A DNA stretch of 64,000 nt from Nitrospira sp. (GCA_024330925.1 JANDJK010000002.1:16016-80015), one strand, 5' to 3'. Shown: positions 52,519 to 62,743, numbered from the stretch's first letter. The notes: a model not told the origin generated them from the letters alone. Translations and numbers: made by a program.

Positions 52519-52668
52519 AATCCTGTATCCCCTCAGTCCACAGTGGGATTGACGACATGGAGACTGAAGCAGGAGCCTCCCCGTAAGAGTCCATTGTGTG
52601 AAGGTGTAGGTGAACCCATACACCATTTTATGGGCGCTCGCAAGGGATCCGGTGGTTTTTTCTTGTGC

Positions 52669-53499
52669 TCATGGATGGTTCATTCGACTGGCAAACATCC
52701 GTTGCCGTCGTGTAGTCTTTCGAAGCAGCGAAAAGAGATGCCCGCGGAACAAAAGAGTGGCCGTCGCCACAGGCGGTGTGCCGAAGATCACCACTAGCCA
52801 TTGGGCATCAGAATCAAGACCGAGATACGACAACCATCCTTGAACCAAGGTAAACGGCAACAATAACAACTGGAGAAAGTCCAGGCCGGCTCCCCGCCCC
52901 ACGGACCCTGACAACTCGAAGAACGAACGTAGGCCGTCGGGAGAAAGCAGAATCGGCAGCATCACCAACGCGAACGGAAGAAACCACTCGATCCAGTGTT
53001 CCAGCACGAACTCATAGGAAATTTTGAAGACGTCGAGCGGCGAGTCATGACGGACTTGGTAGATCACCTCCGGCACAGGATTGAGTAGAATAAACAACAA
53101 GACCATCACAGCAGCGGCCAAGAACTGGCCATAGGGATTGGTCTTCATGCCCATTTCCAGCGCCATCATGGGCAGCCATAGCACGAATCCCACCCCAATC
53201 ACGTCCCAGAAATAGTGGCCAAAACTCTCCGGCACATCGGCCGGCTGAATGGTGCGGCTGCCACTCAGCGATAGCTCGATTAGGCGCAAGGTCGCACCCA
53301 CAAGAAATGCGTTGGCGATGCCGAGCAAAAGGCCGCCCCCCATTCCCAGCGGCGCGGCAATTCTGGCCACCCCGACGAACAACAAGCCAAATCCCACCAA
53401 GGCAAAGACCGTCACCCAGCTTCGCTTGAGCGAGCACCAGGTCGCCCACAGAGCTTGGCCGTACAACTCAACGAGCGAAGAGAAAAAAACGCCCATCAT
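52669..53499 (-). CDS. Polytopic membrane protein, unknown function
   Basis: A 276-residue protein with about six hydrophobic segments (VTVFALVGFGLLFVGVARIAAPLGMGGGLLLGIANAFLVGATL; FWDVIGVGFVLWLPMMAL; FLAAAVMVLLFILLNPVPEVIYQ; IEWFLPFALVMLPILLS; FLQLLLLPFTLVQGWLSYLG; WLVVIFGTPPVATATLLFRG). No family was recognised. It ends in a basic tail (RKTTRRQRMFASR). GGGTACGGGGC precedes ATG 53499. It is transcribed away from clpB. Confidence 0.65.
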   Translation of the reverse strand: MMGVFFSSLVELYGQALWATWCSLKRSWVTVFALVGFGLLFVGVARIAAPLGMGGGLLLGIANAFLVGATLRLIELSLSGSRTIQPADVPESFGHYFWDVIGVGFVLWLPMMALEMGMKTNPYGQFLAAAVMVLLFILLNPVPEVIYQVRHDSPLDVFKISYEFVLEHWIEWFLPFALVMLPILLSPDGLRSFFELSGSVGRGAGLDFLQLLLLPFTLVQGWLSYLGLDSDAQWLVVIFGTPPVATATLLFRGHLFSLLRKTTRRQRMFASRMNHP

Positions 53500-53600
53500 G
53501 CCCCGTACCCTACGTTGGGAATCTGGTGGAGGTCAAGTCATAAGTCGGACAGGTCACCCGCTCGTGGAAGTCTGGTGCTGACGCTTTGACCATTCTTCGG

Positions 53601-53628
53601 TTGACTTGCAAAGGTCGATGATTATCAA
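53601..53628 (+). promoter_or_regulatory. Possible sigma70 promoter for clpB
   Basis: TTGACT, 16 bases, TATCAA, about 55 bases ahead of ATG 53683. No sigma32-type heat-shock element or CIRCE repeat was recognised. Confidence 0.4.
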
Positions 53629-53682
53629 AACACTCGTAAGCGAGCCGATGGTCTCAACTCTTTCAACCAAAGGACAACAGCG

Positions 53683-56307
53683 ATGGACATCAATCGAATG
53701 ACTTTTAAGTTACAGGAAGCCCTGCATACAGCATCCGCCCATGCCCAACGGCGCAGTCACCAGGGTATCGATGTCGAACATCTTCTTTTGGCCCTCATCG
53801 ATCAAGAAGGGGGCATGACCGCCAGCTTGCTCGAACGAGCCGGCGTTGCCCTGCCGGCTGTCCGACAGGGCATTGAACAGGCGCTGGCCAAGTTGCCGCA
53901 AGTACAAGGGGTCGGCGCCACCCCAAGCCAGCTCCATTTGACCTCCCGGCTCATGCAGGTCCTCACACGAGCGGAAGAAGAACAAAAGTCTCTGAAGGAC
54001 GACTATCTGAGTGTCGAGCATGTTCTGCTCGCGATGGCCCAGGAAGGGGGCGTCTTCAAGACGTTGGGGCTGACCCGTGACCGACTGTTGGCCGCCCTTC
54101 AACAGGTGCGCGGCAACCAGCGGGTCACCACGCAAGATCCGGAAAGCACCTATCAGGCACTCGAAAAATACGGGCGCGACCTGACCCAACTGGCCGCGCA
54201 AGGCAAACTCGATCCGGTCATTGGGCGGGACGACGAGATCAGGCGCGTGATCCAAATCCTGTCTCGTCGCACAAAAAACAACCCGGTTCTCATCGGTGAA
54301 CCCGGTGTGGGCAAGACGGCCATCGTCGAAGGGCTGGCCATCCGCATCGTCAAAGGAGATGTCCCCGAAGGACTCAAGCAGAAAAAATTGGTCGCTCTGG
54401 ACATGGGCGCGCTCGTCGCTGGTGCCAAATACCGAGGGGAATTTGAAGAACGTTTGAAAGCGGTCCTTAAAGAAATTCAAGCATCCCAGGGGCAGATTCT
54501 GCTGTTCATTGACGAATTGCACACGGTCGTCGGTGCCGGTGCCGCCGAGGGAGCCATGGACGCGGCTAATCTGCTCAAGCCAATGCTGGCGCGGGGGGAA
54601 TTGCATCTGATCGGCGCCACCACGCTCGACGAATATCGCAAGCACATCGAAAAAGACGCCGCGTTGGAGCGCCGCTTCCAAACCGTGTTCGTCGATCAGC
54701 CGTCTGTGGAAGACACCATTTCGATCCTGCGGGGTCTCAAAGAACGGTACGAGGTGCACCACGGCGTGCGCATCAAAGACAGCGCCCTGGTCGCGGCCGC
54801 TCGTCTCTCACATCGATACATCTCAGATCGGTTCCTGCCCGACAAGGCCATCGACCTGGTGGACGAAGCGGCAGCGCGCCTGCGGACCGAAATCGACAGT
54901 CTCCCAGCAGAATTGGACGAGGTCTCACGCAAGGTCATGCAGTTGGAAATCGAGCGGGAGGCCCTGCGCAAAGAAAAAGACCCGGCCAGTGCCGCTCGAC
55001 TGGCCGCCCTCGAGCAGGAATTGAATGAGAAGCAGCGCGATCTCCAGGCCTTGAAAACCAAATGGGAATCGGAAAAGGCCTCCGTTTCCCGCCTCCGCAA
55101 GACCCGCGAGGCAATCGAAGAAGTCAAACGAAAGATCGAGCAGGCCGAACGGGCTTACGATCTCAATCGGGTCGCCGAGCTTCGATACGGGGAACTGCCT
55201 CGGTTAGAGCGCGAGCTCGCGATCGAGCAGCAACAATTGGGCAAAAAACAGGGAGAAACCAGGCTCTTGAAAGAAGAAGTCGATGAGGACGAGATCGCGG
55301 CTGTCGTGAGTCGGTGGACCGGTATTCCCGTCTCTCGCCTACTGGAAGGCGAGGTCGAAAAATTGTTGAAGCTCGAAGAGCTCCTTCATCAGCGCGTGGT
55401 CGGGCAGGAAGAAGGGGTCCGCGCTGTGGCGGACGCCGTCCTACGCGCCCGTTCTGGCATCAAGGATCCCCATCGTCCGATCGGATCGTTTCTCTTTCTC
55501 GGCCCGACGGGCGTCGGGAAAACGGAACTGGCGCGGGCCCTGGCCGCGATCTTGTTCGACGACGAGAACAACCTGATTCGGATCGATATGTCGGAATACA
55601 TGGAAAAGCACACCGTCGCCCGACTCATCGGCGCGCCCCCCGGCTACGTCGGCTATGAAGAGGGCGGCCAACTGACCGAAGCGGTCCGACGTCGTCCTTT
55701 TTCCGTCATCTTGTTCGACGAAATCGAAAAAGCGCATCACGACGTCTTCAACATTCTGCTTCAGGTATTGGACGACGGTCGGCTAACCGATTCCCATGGC
55801 CGTACAGTCGATTTCAAAAACACTGTGCTAATCATGACCTCTAATATTGGCAGCCCCCATATCCTGGAAGCCCAGCGGAGCGGCGGCACCTATGAACAGG
55901 TGCGGGCGGTTGTCATGGGCGAGTTGCGACAACACTTCCGACCTGAATTCCTGAACCGAATCGATGAAGTGGTGGTGTTCCATCCCCTCAGCACGGATCA
56001 TCTGATCAAGATCGTCGACATCCAGTTGGAACGGTTGCGTCGGCGACTCGAAGAGCGTCGAATCACCGTAACCTTGACACCGGCAGCCCTTCGACATCTC
56101 GGCGAGCGGGGCTACGATCCCGTGTATGGGGCTCGACCACTCAAGCGACTGATCCAGCAAAGCGTCGAAACTCCCATTGCCCGCATGCTCGTAAAGGGCG
56201 AGCTGCGGGATGGCGACACGGCAGCGATCGATGTCCACCACGGGAATCTCGTGATCACGCCGGTCATCGCTGCCGAGCCGGTTCACACCGCCGACGGTCA
56301 ATCCTAG
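53683..56307 (+). CDS. clpB: Protein disaggregase ClpB
   Basis: An 874-residue Hsp100 ATPase that pulls apart protein aggregates with DnaK. N-domain (about 1-145, [39 protein letters not shown]); first ATPase domain with Walker A GEPGVGKT (205-212) and [19 protein letters not shown]; a long coiled-coil middle domain (about 405-525), which separates ClpB from ClpA; second ATPase domain with GPTGVGKT (607-614) and [28 protein letters not shown]. No ClpP-binding loop was seen, as expected. Upstream is a possible sigma70 promoter. The large antisense ORF (53710-54762) is a shadow. Confidence 0.97.
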   Translation: MDINRMTFKLQEALHTASAHAQRRSHQGIDVEHLLLALIDQEGGMTASLLERAGVALPAVRQGIEQALAKLPQVQGVGATPSQLHLTSRLMQVLTRAEEEQKSLKDDYLSVEHVLLAMAQEGGVFKTLGLTRDRLLAALQQVRGNQRVTTQDPESTYQALEKYGRDLTQLAAQGKLDPVIGRDDEIRRVIQILSRRTKNNPVLIGEPGVGKTAIVEGLAIRIVKGDVPEGLKQKKLVALDMGALVAGAKYRGEFEERLKAVLKEIQASQGQILLFIDELHTVVGAGAAEGAMDAANLLKPMLARGELHLIGATTLDEYRKHIEKDAALERRFQTVFVDQPSVEDTISILRGLKERYEVHHGVRIKDSALVAAARLSHRYISDRFLPDKAIDLVDEAAARLRTEIDSLPAELDEVSRKVMQLEIEREALRKEKDPASAARLAALEQELNEKQRDLQALKTKWESEKASVSRLRKTREAIEEVKRKIEQAERAYDLNRVAELRYGELPRLERELAIEQQQLGKKQGETRLLKEEVDEDEIAAVVSRWTGIPVSRLLEGEVEKLLKLEELLHQRVVGQEEGVRAVADAVLRARSGIKDPHRPIGSFLFLGPTGVGKTELARALAAILFDDENNLIRIDMSEYMEKHTVARLIGAPPGYVGYEEGGQLTEAVRRRPFSVILFDEIEKAHHDVFNILLQVLDDGRLTDSHGRTVDFKNTVLIMTSNIGSPHILEAQRSGGTYEQVRAVVMGELRQHFRPEFLNRIDEVVVFHPLSTDHLIKIVDIQLERLRRRLEERRITVTLTPAALRHLGERGYDPVYGARPLKRLIQQSVETPIARMLVKGELRDGDTAAIDVHHGNLVITPVIAAEPVHTADGQS

Positions 56308-56545
56308 GCACCATGTTGTTGTCGGTTCGCACCGGCTCTTGCGGAAGGCTCATCGCCGCAAAAGCCGGCGAGCCGACACCGTTCCCTTTTCGACATCTTC
56401 TCCGGCAGCGAATCGGCTCCGTCGCTTCTTAACAGCGGATGACGAATCTCTTCGAAAGAACGGGAGCACCCCGTACGACCGGTCAATCGCGGCTGATTTG
56501 TTGACAGGGAGGCACTCGGCACGTAGGCTAGCCGAGAGGTTATGT

Positions 56546-57904
56546 ATGACTCGTAAACAAGTTGTGATCATCGGAGGAGGATTCGGAGGACTCGCAGCAG
56601 CCCGCTCTCTGCGGCAGGCAGACGTCATCCTCATCGACCGTACCAACCACCATCTCTTTCAACCGTTGCTCTACCAAGTCGCCACCGCCGCCCTGTCACC
56701 TGGTGACATTGCCTGGCCATTGCGTACGATTTTCCGTTGCCGCCCAAATGTGCGCATCGTGATGGACGAAGCGATCTCCATCGACCGATCGTCACGCCTG
56801 GTCTCTCTGCAACAGAGTCCTCCCCTTCCCTTTGACTGCCTGATCGTCGCCCCAGGCTCACGGCACACCTATTTCGGCCATCAGGAATGGGAATCGTTTG
56901 CGCCAGGGCTCAAAACCCTCGCCGATGCCATTCGCTTGCGGGAAAAACTGCTCCGCACGTTCGAAGAAGCCGAACGGGAACAAGCCGCGACTGGTTCGCA
57001 CCGTCCCCTCACCTTCGTCATCGTAGGCGGAGGTCCAACTGGCGTAGAGTTGGCCGGCGCCCTCGCAGAAATCGGACGCAAGGCCATGGGACCTGAATTT
57101 CCCTCGCTACGACTCGATGACCTCTCCATCCTCCTCGTCGAGAGCGGACCGCGCATTCTTCCCGGCTTTGCCCCTGAGCTGTCAGCCAAAGCCGCTGCAT
57201 CACTCGAACGAATGGGCGTTACCGTCAAGGTCAACAGCCCCGTCAGTGACATTCGCGCTGACAGGGTCAGGATCGGCAATGAATGGGTCCTCTCCTCCAA
57301 CGTCATTTGGGCGGCGGGAAACAAGGCCTCATCTTTGGTTGATTCACTCGGTGTCCCCCAAGACCAGTTAGGGCGGGTGAAGGTCCAACCGGATCTCTCT
57401 ATTCCGGATGACCCGTGGATTTTTGTTATTGGCGATGCTGCCCATTGTGTGGGAAACGATGGGCGTCCATTACCAGGCCTCGCCCCTGTCGCCATGCAGC
57501 AAGGGCGCTACGTAGCAGCTCTCATCGAAGACCATCTCTCTCCCGAGCGACGCAAGCCGTTCGTCTACCAACACCGCGGCATCCTAGCCACTATCGGACG
57601 GGCAAGGGCAGTGGCACAATTCGGTCCGCTCCATCTGTCGGGCCCGCTAGCCTGGTTGATATGGTGCGTCGCCCATATCTTCTTCCTTATTGGCATTCGT
57701 AACCGTATCCGGGTGATCTTGGAGTGGATCTGGTTTTACCTCACGTTCAAACCGGGTGCACGACTGATTTTCAACCAGCAAGACAAGCCGCTTGACGACT
57801 CGTCAGCCAGGCCGTCGATCAACCACACCGTATCGTACCTCTCACTAGACCGCTCCCCGCTTCCTCGTCTCCATCTCGTCAAGAAGACAGCCAGCGACGA
57901 GTGA
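56546..57904 (+). CDS. Type II NADH dehydrogenase-like FAD oxidoreductase
   Basis: About 452 residues. ATG 56546 (MTRKQVVIIGGGFGGLAAARSL; GAGAGG six bases ahead) is preferred to the ORF track start at 56339. FAD motif GGGFGGLAAA, then LYQVATAALSPGDIAWPLR (typical NDH-2), a second nucleotide motif VIVGGGPTGVELAGALAE (about 160), FVIGDAAH, and the quinone-side AVAMQQGRYVA-type stretch PVAMQQGRYVAALI. The C-terminal end has a hydrophobic pair of segments (LAWLIWCVAHIFFLIGIRNRIRVILEWIWFYLTF). It likely moves electrons from NADH to quinone without pumping protons. Confidence 0.85.
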   Translation: MTRKQVVIIGGGFGGLAAARSLRQADVILIDRTNHHLFQPLLYQVATAALSPGDIAWPLRTIFRCRPNVRIVMDEAISIDRSSRLVSLQQSPPLPFDCLIVAPGSRHTYFGHQEWESFAPGLKTLADAIRLREKLLRTFEEAEREQAATGSHRPLTFVIVGGGPTGVELAGALAEIGRKAMGPEFPSLRLDDLSILLVESGPRILPGFAPELSAKAAASLERMGVTVKVNSPVSDIRADRVRIGNEWVLSSNVIWAAGNKASSLVDSLGVPQDQLGRVKVQPDLSIPDDPWIFVIGDAAHCVGNDGRPLPGLAPVAMQQGRYVAALIEDHLSPERRKPFVYQHRGILATIGRARAVAQFGPLHLSGPLAWLIWCVAHIFFLIGIRNRIRVILEWIWFYLTFKPGARLIFNQQDKPLDDSSARPSINHTVSYLSLDRSPLPRLHLVKKTASDE

Positions 57905-58058
57905 TCACCCTCTCTGCTCGCCCGACCAGACAAGCCGTTCCCCCCGTGAGAACATCGCAAGAAAGGCCAGAAAGGAAAGAGAAACACACCCTTCCGTTTC
58001 AATCGTTTGCCTGGTGGAAGGCTGATAGCAGGATTGCCGAAAACAGCGTGGGGACCAA

Positions 58059-58487
58059 TTACCCAATCACGACCGGTCCGCCGTTGGCGTCAATGGTTTG
58101 GTTGCTTTTGGCCAGTTTGCCAATCTTCCACTCTTTATCGGACACTTCGAGCAACCGCCCTTTCATGGTGTAGAACGAACCTAGAGAAAATCGGACAAGA
58201 CCCTGCTTGTCGGTTTCGAACTGGAACACACACTTGCCTGTGGCCATCTCAGTCAGCGACACCAGGCGAGCTGCTTTATGCAGGGAATAGGCCCGCCGCT
58301 CGTTGAATACCAAGGTACTGTCCACCACCTTGGCCAACATTCGTCCATTCTCGTCAAACAGAGCAAAGTTCACCAATAAGGCACCAGTTGCTGGATGCTG
58401 CCCGAGCTGGAGATGCGGCACTCCGTCGATTATGATCATGCCATCGGAATTGCGATACAGATTAGAGCCGACTTCGATGTCCATCAT
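58059..58487 (-). CDS. Hypothetical protein, beta-rich
   Basis: A 142-residue unrecognised protein: MMDIEVGSNLYRNSDGMIIIDGVPHLQLGQHPATGALLVNFALFDENGRMLAKVVDSTLVFNERRAYSLHKAARLVSL. Alternating hydrophobic residues suggest a beta barrel or sandwich; no signal, membrane segment or known motif was seen. GGAAATCGC precedes ATG 58487. It precedes nothing in an obvious unit; the small membrane protein gene upstream ends 62 bases away. Confidence 0.6.
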   Translation of the reverse strand: MMDIEVGSNLYRNSDGMIIIDGVPHLQLGQHPATGALLVNFALFDENGRMLAKVVDSTLVFNERRAYSLHKAARLVSLTEMATGKCVFQFETDKQGLVRFSLGSFYTMKGRLLEVSDKEWKIGKLAKSNQTIDANGGPVVIG

Positions 58488-58549
58488 GCGATTTCCGTTT
58501 CTGGGGTGAGAGAGGGATGCAAGCCGCGCGTGCAGACGCTGTACGCTGA

Positions 58550-58765
58550 TCAGGACTTTTTGATACGATCGAGAATTAAGGCGACACAGCCGCCGAGCAA
58601 CCCGCCTCCTACCACCGTGGTCAGGAGTTCAACCAATTTCAAGTCCCACACGGAACCCTGGGCTTCCATGATTTCCCTAATGCCACCTTGGACCATGATA
58701 ACGGCCAGGGACATGGTCGCGCCAATGACGAACCACCATAGGAACACTCGTAATGTGGGAAACAC
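58550..58765 (-). CDS. Small membrane protein, two helices
   Basis: About 71 residues: LRVFLWWFVIGATMSLAVIMVQGG and VELLTTVVGGGLLGGCVALILDRI are two membrane helices, with a basic end (RIKKS). GTG 58765 has AGGAG four bases upstream and is preferred; GTG 58777 would overlap the yifB stop as GTGA. It probably shares the yifB transcript. No function recognised. Confidence 0.6.
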   Translation of the reverse strand: MFPTLRVFLWWFVIGATMSLAVIMVQGGIREIMEAQGSVWDLKLVELLTTVVGGGLLGGCVALILDRIKKS

Positions 58766-58773
58766 GGGACTCC

Positions 58774-60306
58774 TCACACCTCTAAATGGCGGTCAAACGA
58801 ACGATACTGCACAGCCTCCGCAACATGAACTGCTTCGATCGTCTCGGACTCGGCTAGGTCAGCAATCGTGCGTGCCACGCGCAGGATACGTCCATGCGCC
58901 CGCGCAGATAGTCGCAATCGTATCATGGCTTGCTCCAACAGCTCCTGCGCTGCGTGATCCAACCTACAATACCGTTTTATTTGGCGGGGCTTCAATTGGG
59001 CGTTGGTATAGATCCCTTCCCCTTGATATCGGCGGCGCTGACGTTCCCGCGCCGCCATGACTCGGGACCGGATGACCGCCGACTTCTCTCCGGGCGACAG
59101 TTCCGTTCGCAACTCTTGCACCGGCACAGGCGGCACATCCAAATGAATGTCCAGCCGATCAAGCAACGGGCCAGACAGTCGCGCCCGATAACGTCGAACC
59201 TGCAGGGGCGAGCACGCACAAGGCCGGCCCCGATCTCCGTAGTAACCACAGGGGCAAGGATTCATAGCCGCCACCAACATAAACCGTGCTGGATATCGGA
59301 GCGATCCACTGGCCCTGGTCAAAGTCACATAGCCATCTTCTAATGGCTGCCGCAGCCCTTCCAAGACTCCCCGCTTGAACTCGGGCGACTCATCCAAGAA
59401 CAGCACACCATTATGGGCAAGCGAAACCTCCCCCGGTTTGGGCACCGTCCCTCCACCAATAAGCCCCGCATCCGAAATCGTGTGGTGTGGGGCACGAAAG
59501 GGGCGGATGGTCACTAAAGGACGATCCGGTGACAATTGCCCCGCAACACTATGGATTCTGGTAGTTTCGATGGCTTCCTCCAAATCCAACGAGGGGAGAA
59601 TGGAGGGAAGACGCCGTGCCAACATCGTCTTGCCAGACCCTGGCGGCCCAACCATCAACACATTGTGTCCACCGGCAGCAGCCACTTCGAGGGCCCGTTT
59701 GGCATGGCCCTGACCGCGCACATCACTGAAGTCTTCTTCACCGTCCGTTGGCCTGGTCATTTCCAGTGCCTTCAGATCGAACACCAGCGGTGAAATCACC
59801 TGGTCTCCGTTAAGAAACCCAACGGCCTGCGAGAGTGTATGAACCGGATAGGCGGCCAATCCCTCGACCAATGCCGCTTCAGGACCGTTTTCTGCTGGAA
59901 GCACAAGATCATATCCCTTGCGACAAGCCAGGCCGAATGAGAGAGCGCCCGTAACCGGTTTGACCCGCCCGTCCAATGAAAGTTCTCCAATCAACACACG
60001 GCCCTCCACTGCTGCTTGCGGAATGGCCTCTTCGGCAACCAAAATTCCGATCGCAATCGCCAGATCAAGCCCTGACCCTTCTTTCTTCAGTCCGGCCGGA
60101 GCTAGATTGACTGTAATACGTTTGGTGGGAAAGTGAAACCCGGAGTTTTTGAGCGCAGACCGCACCCGATCGCGACTCTCTCTCACCGTGGTGTCGGGCA
60201 ATCCAACAACCGAAAATTGCGGCAATCCTCCTGCAATGTCAACTTCCACATCAACCAGATGAGCATCTAACCCGACCAGCGCCGCACTCGTAACCTTGGC
60301 AAGCAT
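58774..60306 (-). CDS. YifB/ComM-family Mg-chelatase-like ATPase
   Basis: About 510 residues from ATG 60306 (MLAKVTSAALVGLDAHLVDVEVDIAGGLPQFSVVGLPDTTVRESRDRVRSALKNSGF), the family's usual start; the ORF track start at 60435 lies upstream of the promoter. A Lon-protease-like N-terminal domain is followed by the AAA+ core with Walker A GPPGSGKTMLARRLPSILP, HHTISDAGLIGGG, and NPCPCGYYGDRGRPCACSP, then a C-terminal helical part (RYCRLDHAAQELLEQAMIRLRLSARAHGRILRVARTIADL). ComM helicases assist branch migration during DNA integration in natural transformation; some homologues have unknown roles. Confidence 0.92.
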   Translation of the reverse strand: MLAKVTSAALVGLDAHLVDVEVDIAGGLPQFSVVGLPDTTVRESRDRVRSALKNSGFHFPTKRITVNLAPAGLKKEGSGLDLAIAIGILVAEEAIPQAAVEGRVLIGELSLDGRVKPVTGALSFGLACRKGYDLVLPAENGPEAALVEGLAAYPVHTLSQAVGFLNGDQVISPLVFDLKALEMTRPTDGEEDFSDVRGQGHAKRALEVAAAGGHNVLMVGPPGSGKTMLARRLPSILPSLDLEEAIETTRIHSVAGQLSPDRPLVTIRPFRAPHHTISDAGLIGGGTVPKPGEVSLAHNGVLFLDESPEFKRGVLEGLRQPLEDGYVTLTRASGSLRYPARFMLVAAMNPCPCGYYGDRGRPCACSPLQVRRYRARLSGPLLDRLDIHLDVPPVPVQELRTELSPGEKSAVIRSRVMAARERQRRRYQGEGIYTNAQLKPRQIKRYCRLDHAAQELLEQAMIRLRLSARAHGRILRVARTIADLAESETIEAVHVAEAVQYRSFDRHLEV

Positions 60307-60342
60307 GAACCCAACAGCCTTTCTGGATCCACAAAGCAAGAA

Positions 60343-60371
60343 ATTATAGGAGTCACTTGGAACCATTGCAA
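60343..60371 (-). promoter_or_regulatory. Sigma70 promoter for yifB
   Basis: On the minus strand TTGCAA, 17 bases, TATAAT; start near 60336, a leader of about 30 bases to ATG 60306. It fixes the gene's start downstream of the ORF track's. Confidence 0.7.
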
Positions 60372-60423
60372 GAAATGGCCCAAGCCGACGCCGCTTCCTC
60401 CCCCTTGACATCGTGTTCTGCAG

Positions 60424-60429
60424 TATAAT
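60424..60429 (+). promoter_or_regulatory. Possible -10 element for the exported hypothetical gene
   Basis: TATAAT lies eight bases before ATG 60437, so a transcript would start at or just before the ATG. TTGACA lies at 60405 but only 13 bases upstream, too close for a standard promoter; the correct -35 position (CCCCTT) is poor. Confidence 0.3.
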
Positions 60430-60436
60430 GGGCACG

Positions 60437-61096
60437 ATGCCTCGTGGGATTGTCAGACCCGCAACATCGTTTCGATTCCGTCTATTGTCTCAAGCAACAT
60501 ATCGGTCCAGGTCTCCGGTCGGCCCAATCATTGGATCAATTCTGGGTGTATCTCTTTTGTCATACCTTACCCCACCCACCTTCGCCACATTGATGGAGAC
60601 ACGCAACCAGTCTATTGTCCAACCGACCAAGCAAGCCAGCGCACCGGTTCGCTCAGCCATGGCAGTGCTAGCCACACTTGAACAAGCGGGCGTCCTTCCC
60701 CCTGAGGGGACCAAAGAAGCCGACCGCGTGATTCGAGCCACCATCCAGATCCAGTCGCTGTTCATGAAGAGCGCCGACCCGGCCGTCCGAAACTTTTTGC
60801 AACGTGCCGTCGCAAGCAAAGCGGAACCCCGGACGGAACAACGATTGGCGGAGTTCAAGGCGATGGGATGGACCGCAGAAGTGTTGGAAGCCCTGGCCGA
60901 TGCTGCAACAGCCGCCTCGCCAGACGAGCTTCGGTTACTGTCGCCTGAACTCGCCTCATTCAACCTCTCGACGGACGACTTTCAGCATTTCATGCAATTG
61001 ATCAAGGACGGCGAGCGGGCCCTCGCTTCACAGGGACATACATTCAGCGAGGTCTTCGCCGATCAACGCAAGATGATGGCAGGCACCACCCCTTAA
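60437..61096 (+). CDS. Exported hypothetical protein
   Basis: About 219 residues. An N-terminal basic stretch and hydrophobic segment (PVGPIIGSILGVSLLSYLTPPTFA) suggest a signal. The body is helical and charged (SAMAVLATLEQAGVLPPEGTKEADRVIRATIQIQSLFMKSADPAVRNFLQRAVASKAEPR...). No family recognised. The start is uncertain: 60413, 60428 and 60437 are in frame, none with a ribosome site, and the TATAAT at 60424 argues against the first two. It diverges from yifB. Confidence 0.6.
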   Translation: MPRGIVRPATSFRFRLLSQATYRSRSPVGPIIGSILGVSLLSYLTPPTFATLMETRNQSIVQPTKQASAPVRSAMAVLATLEQAGVLPPEGTKEADRVIRATIQIQSLFMKSADPAVRNFLQRAVASKAEPRTEQRLAEFKAMGWTAEVLEALADAATAASPDELRLLSPELASFNLSTDDFQHFMQLIKDGERALASQGHTFSEVFADQRKMMAGTTP

Positions 61097-61207
61097 CGCC
61101 ACGAGTTCGGTGTGAGGATGCCGTCTGTTGTGGGGATTCGTGAGGGCTTGGACCGTGGAAAACAAAGGGACGACTTTCATATAACCCCCAACGGGAGGGA
61201 GATCACC

Positions 61208-61444
61208 ATGGCAACCAGAGCTTACATTCTCATCAAAGTGAAAACGGGTAAAGCCAAGGACGTCGTCGCAGCACTGAAACGAATCCCCGGCATTGAACAG
61301 GCCCATTCCTGCTTCGGACAGCCCGATATTTTCGCGTTTATCAGCGTGCAAGACGAGCGCGCCCTTTCGGACGTCGTCATTTCAAAAATTCACACCATCG
61401 AAGGAGTTGAAGAAACCGATACGCACATCGTAGCGGAACCGTGA
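61208..61444 (+). CDS. Lrp/AsnC-type RAM-domain protein (no DNA-binding domain)
   Basis: A 78-residue stand-alone ligand-binding domain: MATRAYILIKVKTGKAKDVVAALKRIPGIEQAHSCFGQPDIFAFISVQDERALSDVVISKIHTIEGVEETDTHIVAEP, the RAM (regulation of amino acid metabolism) pattern of Lrp-family C-termini. ATG 61208 has GGGAGGGAGATCACC ahead; the longer ORF track start does not. Such stand-alone proteins form ring assemblies that bind amino acids; the ligand is not known. Confidence 0.88.
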   Translation: MATRAYILIKVKTGKAKDVVAALKRIPGIEQAHSCFGQPDIFAFISVQDERALSDVVISKIHTIEGVEETDTHIVAEP

Positions 61445-61517
61445 TTCGCTCGACGTCTTGATCAGCGTCGAGGTCGTGTTCCCCTTGGGACACGCGACCA
61501 CCCGGTTCGGCGCATCA

Positions 61518-62534
61518 TCAAGAATCCGGCAGCGACACGGGCACGCCGTTTAACTCCGCAGATCGATAGCAGGCATCGGCGATCTCAACAGCGCGACAGC
61601 CGTCTTCGCCTGTGATGGGCATCGGCGAGCCCTCGGCAATCGATTGCAGAAACGCCCGGAGCGTGAAGAGGACCGTTTGAGAAGGAGGATGTTCCTGCTC
61701 TTCCCGTTCCCCCCCGAGACCGGTCCAACGAACCAGACGGCGCGGCCAATCCGCCCAGATCCGGCCCTGTGATCCGATCCATTCCACCGTTCCAACCCGC
61801 TCTCCCGTCACTCGCGCCACGTCCACGACACAGGCTGTTCCCCCCTCTGTCGTCAGGTGGGCGGAGACGACCGTCTCAGGGGCGTTCGCAGGGAGCCGGT
61901 TCATCGCGCAGCAGACCTCGCGCACCTCTTCGCCCGTCAGGTATCGGACCAAATCGAGCAGATGTACCCCAATCTCCAACAAGGCTCCTCGGCCTCCATA
62001 TCCTTGAGCATGATCGGCTCTGTTGTCTTTCACTTCAATGTGCATGATCAGATGCAGCCGCTCCGATCGACCGAGACGCTCCTTTCGAGCACGAACTCCT
62101 TGAATGGCGGCGTCGAACCGCAAAGTCTGGGCCGTCATCAACGGCACGGCCGCTTGCCGAGCCAGCGACACCATGGCCCGCGCCTCCGCTCCTGAGACAG
62201 CCAAGGGTTTTTCGATCAACAAGGGTTTGCGAGCCTGCACCGCCAAACGACAAATTTCGGGAGTCAAGACCGGCGGCACGACGGCAATCACGACGTCAAC
62301 CATGGGATCGGCCACCAGAGCCTCTACCCGGCCATACATCGTGACCGAGTGTGTGCCGGGCAGGTTCAGCCCTTGATCCGGGTGCCGCCGGCAGACCGCC
62401 CTTAGAACAGCAGACGGAATGTCCTGGACAATATGCCGAGCATAGCGAATTCCGTGTCGTCCGGCGCCGATCAGTCCGATGCCGATCGGTTCGCCGCTAC
62501 CGAGCGGCTCATGGCGCTGAGCCCCTTCCAACAT
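61518..62534 (-). CDS. Gfo/Idh/MocA-family oxidoreductase
   Basis: A 338-residue NAD(P)-dependent dehydrogenase. N-terminal Rossmann fold with IGIGLIGAGRHGIRYARHI, the conserved EKP loop (LLIEKPLAVSGAEARAMV), and in the C-terminal domain LLEIGVHLLDLVRYLTGEEVREVCC. GGGGGGATAAG precedes ATG 62534. Substrates in this family vary widely (sugars, inositols, bile-pigment-like compounds) and cannot be assigned. It diverges from the hydrolase-like gene. Confidence 0.88.
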   Translation of the reverse strand: MLEGAQRHEPLGSGEPIGIGLIGAGRHGIRYARHIVQDIPSAVLRAVCRRHPDQGLNLPGTHSVTMYGRVEALVADPMVDVVIAVVPPVLTPEICRLAVQARKPLLIEKPLAVSGAEARAMVSLARQAAVPLMTAQTLRFDAAIQGVRARKERLGRSERLHLIMHIEVKDNRADHAQGYGGRGALLEIGVHLLDLVRYLTGEEVREVCCAMNRLPANAPETVVSAHLTTEGGTACVVDVARVTGERVGTVEWIGSQGRIWADWPRRLVRWTGLGGEREEQEHPPSQTVLFTLRAFLQSIAEGSPMPITGEDGCRAVEIADACYRSAELNGVPVSLPDS

Positions 62535-62713
62535 CTTATCCCCCCCTTTCTATAAGAGGAGTTGCACCGATCAGACACACAGCGGCTCGATGGTGCCATC
62601 CATGCAAGACCATCCACGCCAACCATGGCACAAACGGACGCCGAAGGCGAGAGAAACCACACAGAACCGACGAATGAGAGACAATCCCCGCAAACTTTCG
62701 TCTCGGGAGTGCG

Positions 62714-62743
62714 TTGACAATCCGGCAAACGGCTCCCTATATT
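62714..62743 (+). promoter_or_regulatory. Sigma70 promoter before the hydrolase-like gene
   Basis: TTGACA, 18 bases, TATATT. The -10 ends seven bases before ATG 62751, so transcription would begin at or next to the ATG, giving a leaderless mRNA, unless the true start is a later in-frame ATG. Confidence 0.5.

Noticed and set aside
53710-54762. 350-codon ORF antisense to clpB
   Set aside because: Lies fully inside clpB on the opposite strand; GC-rich third positions of clpB create open antisense frames, and the translation has no recognisable domain.
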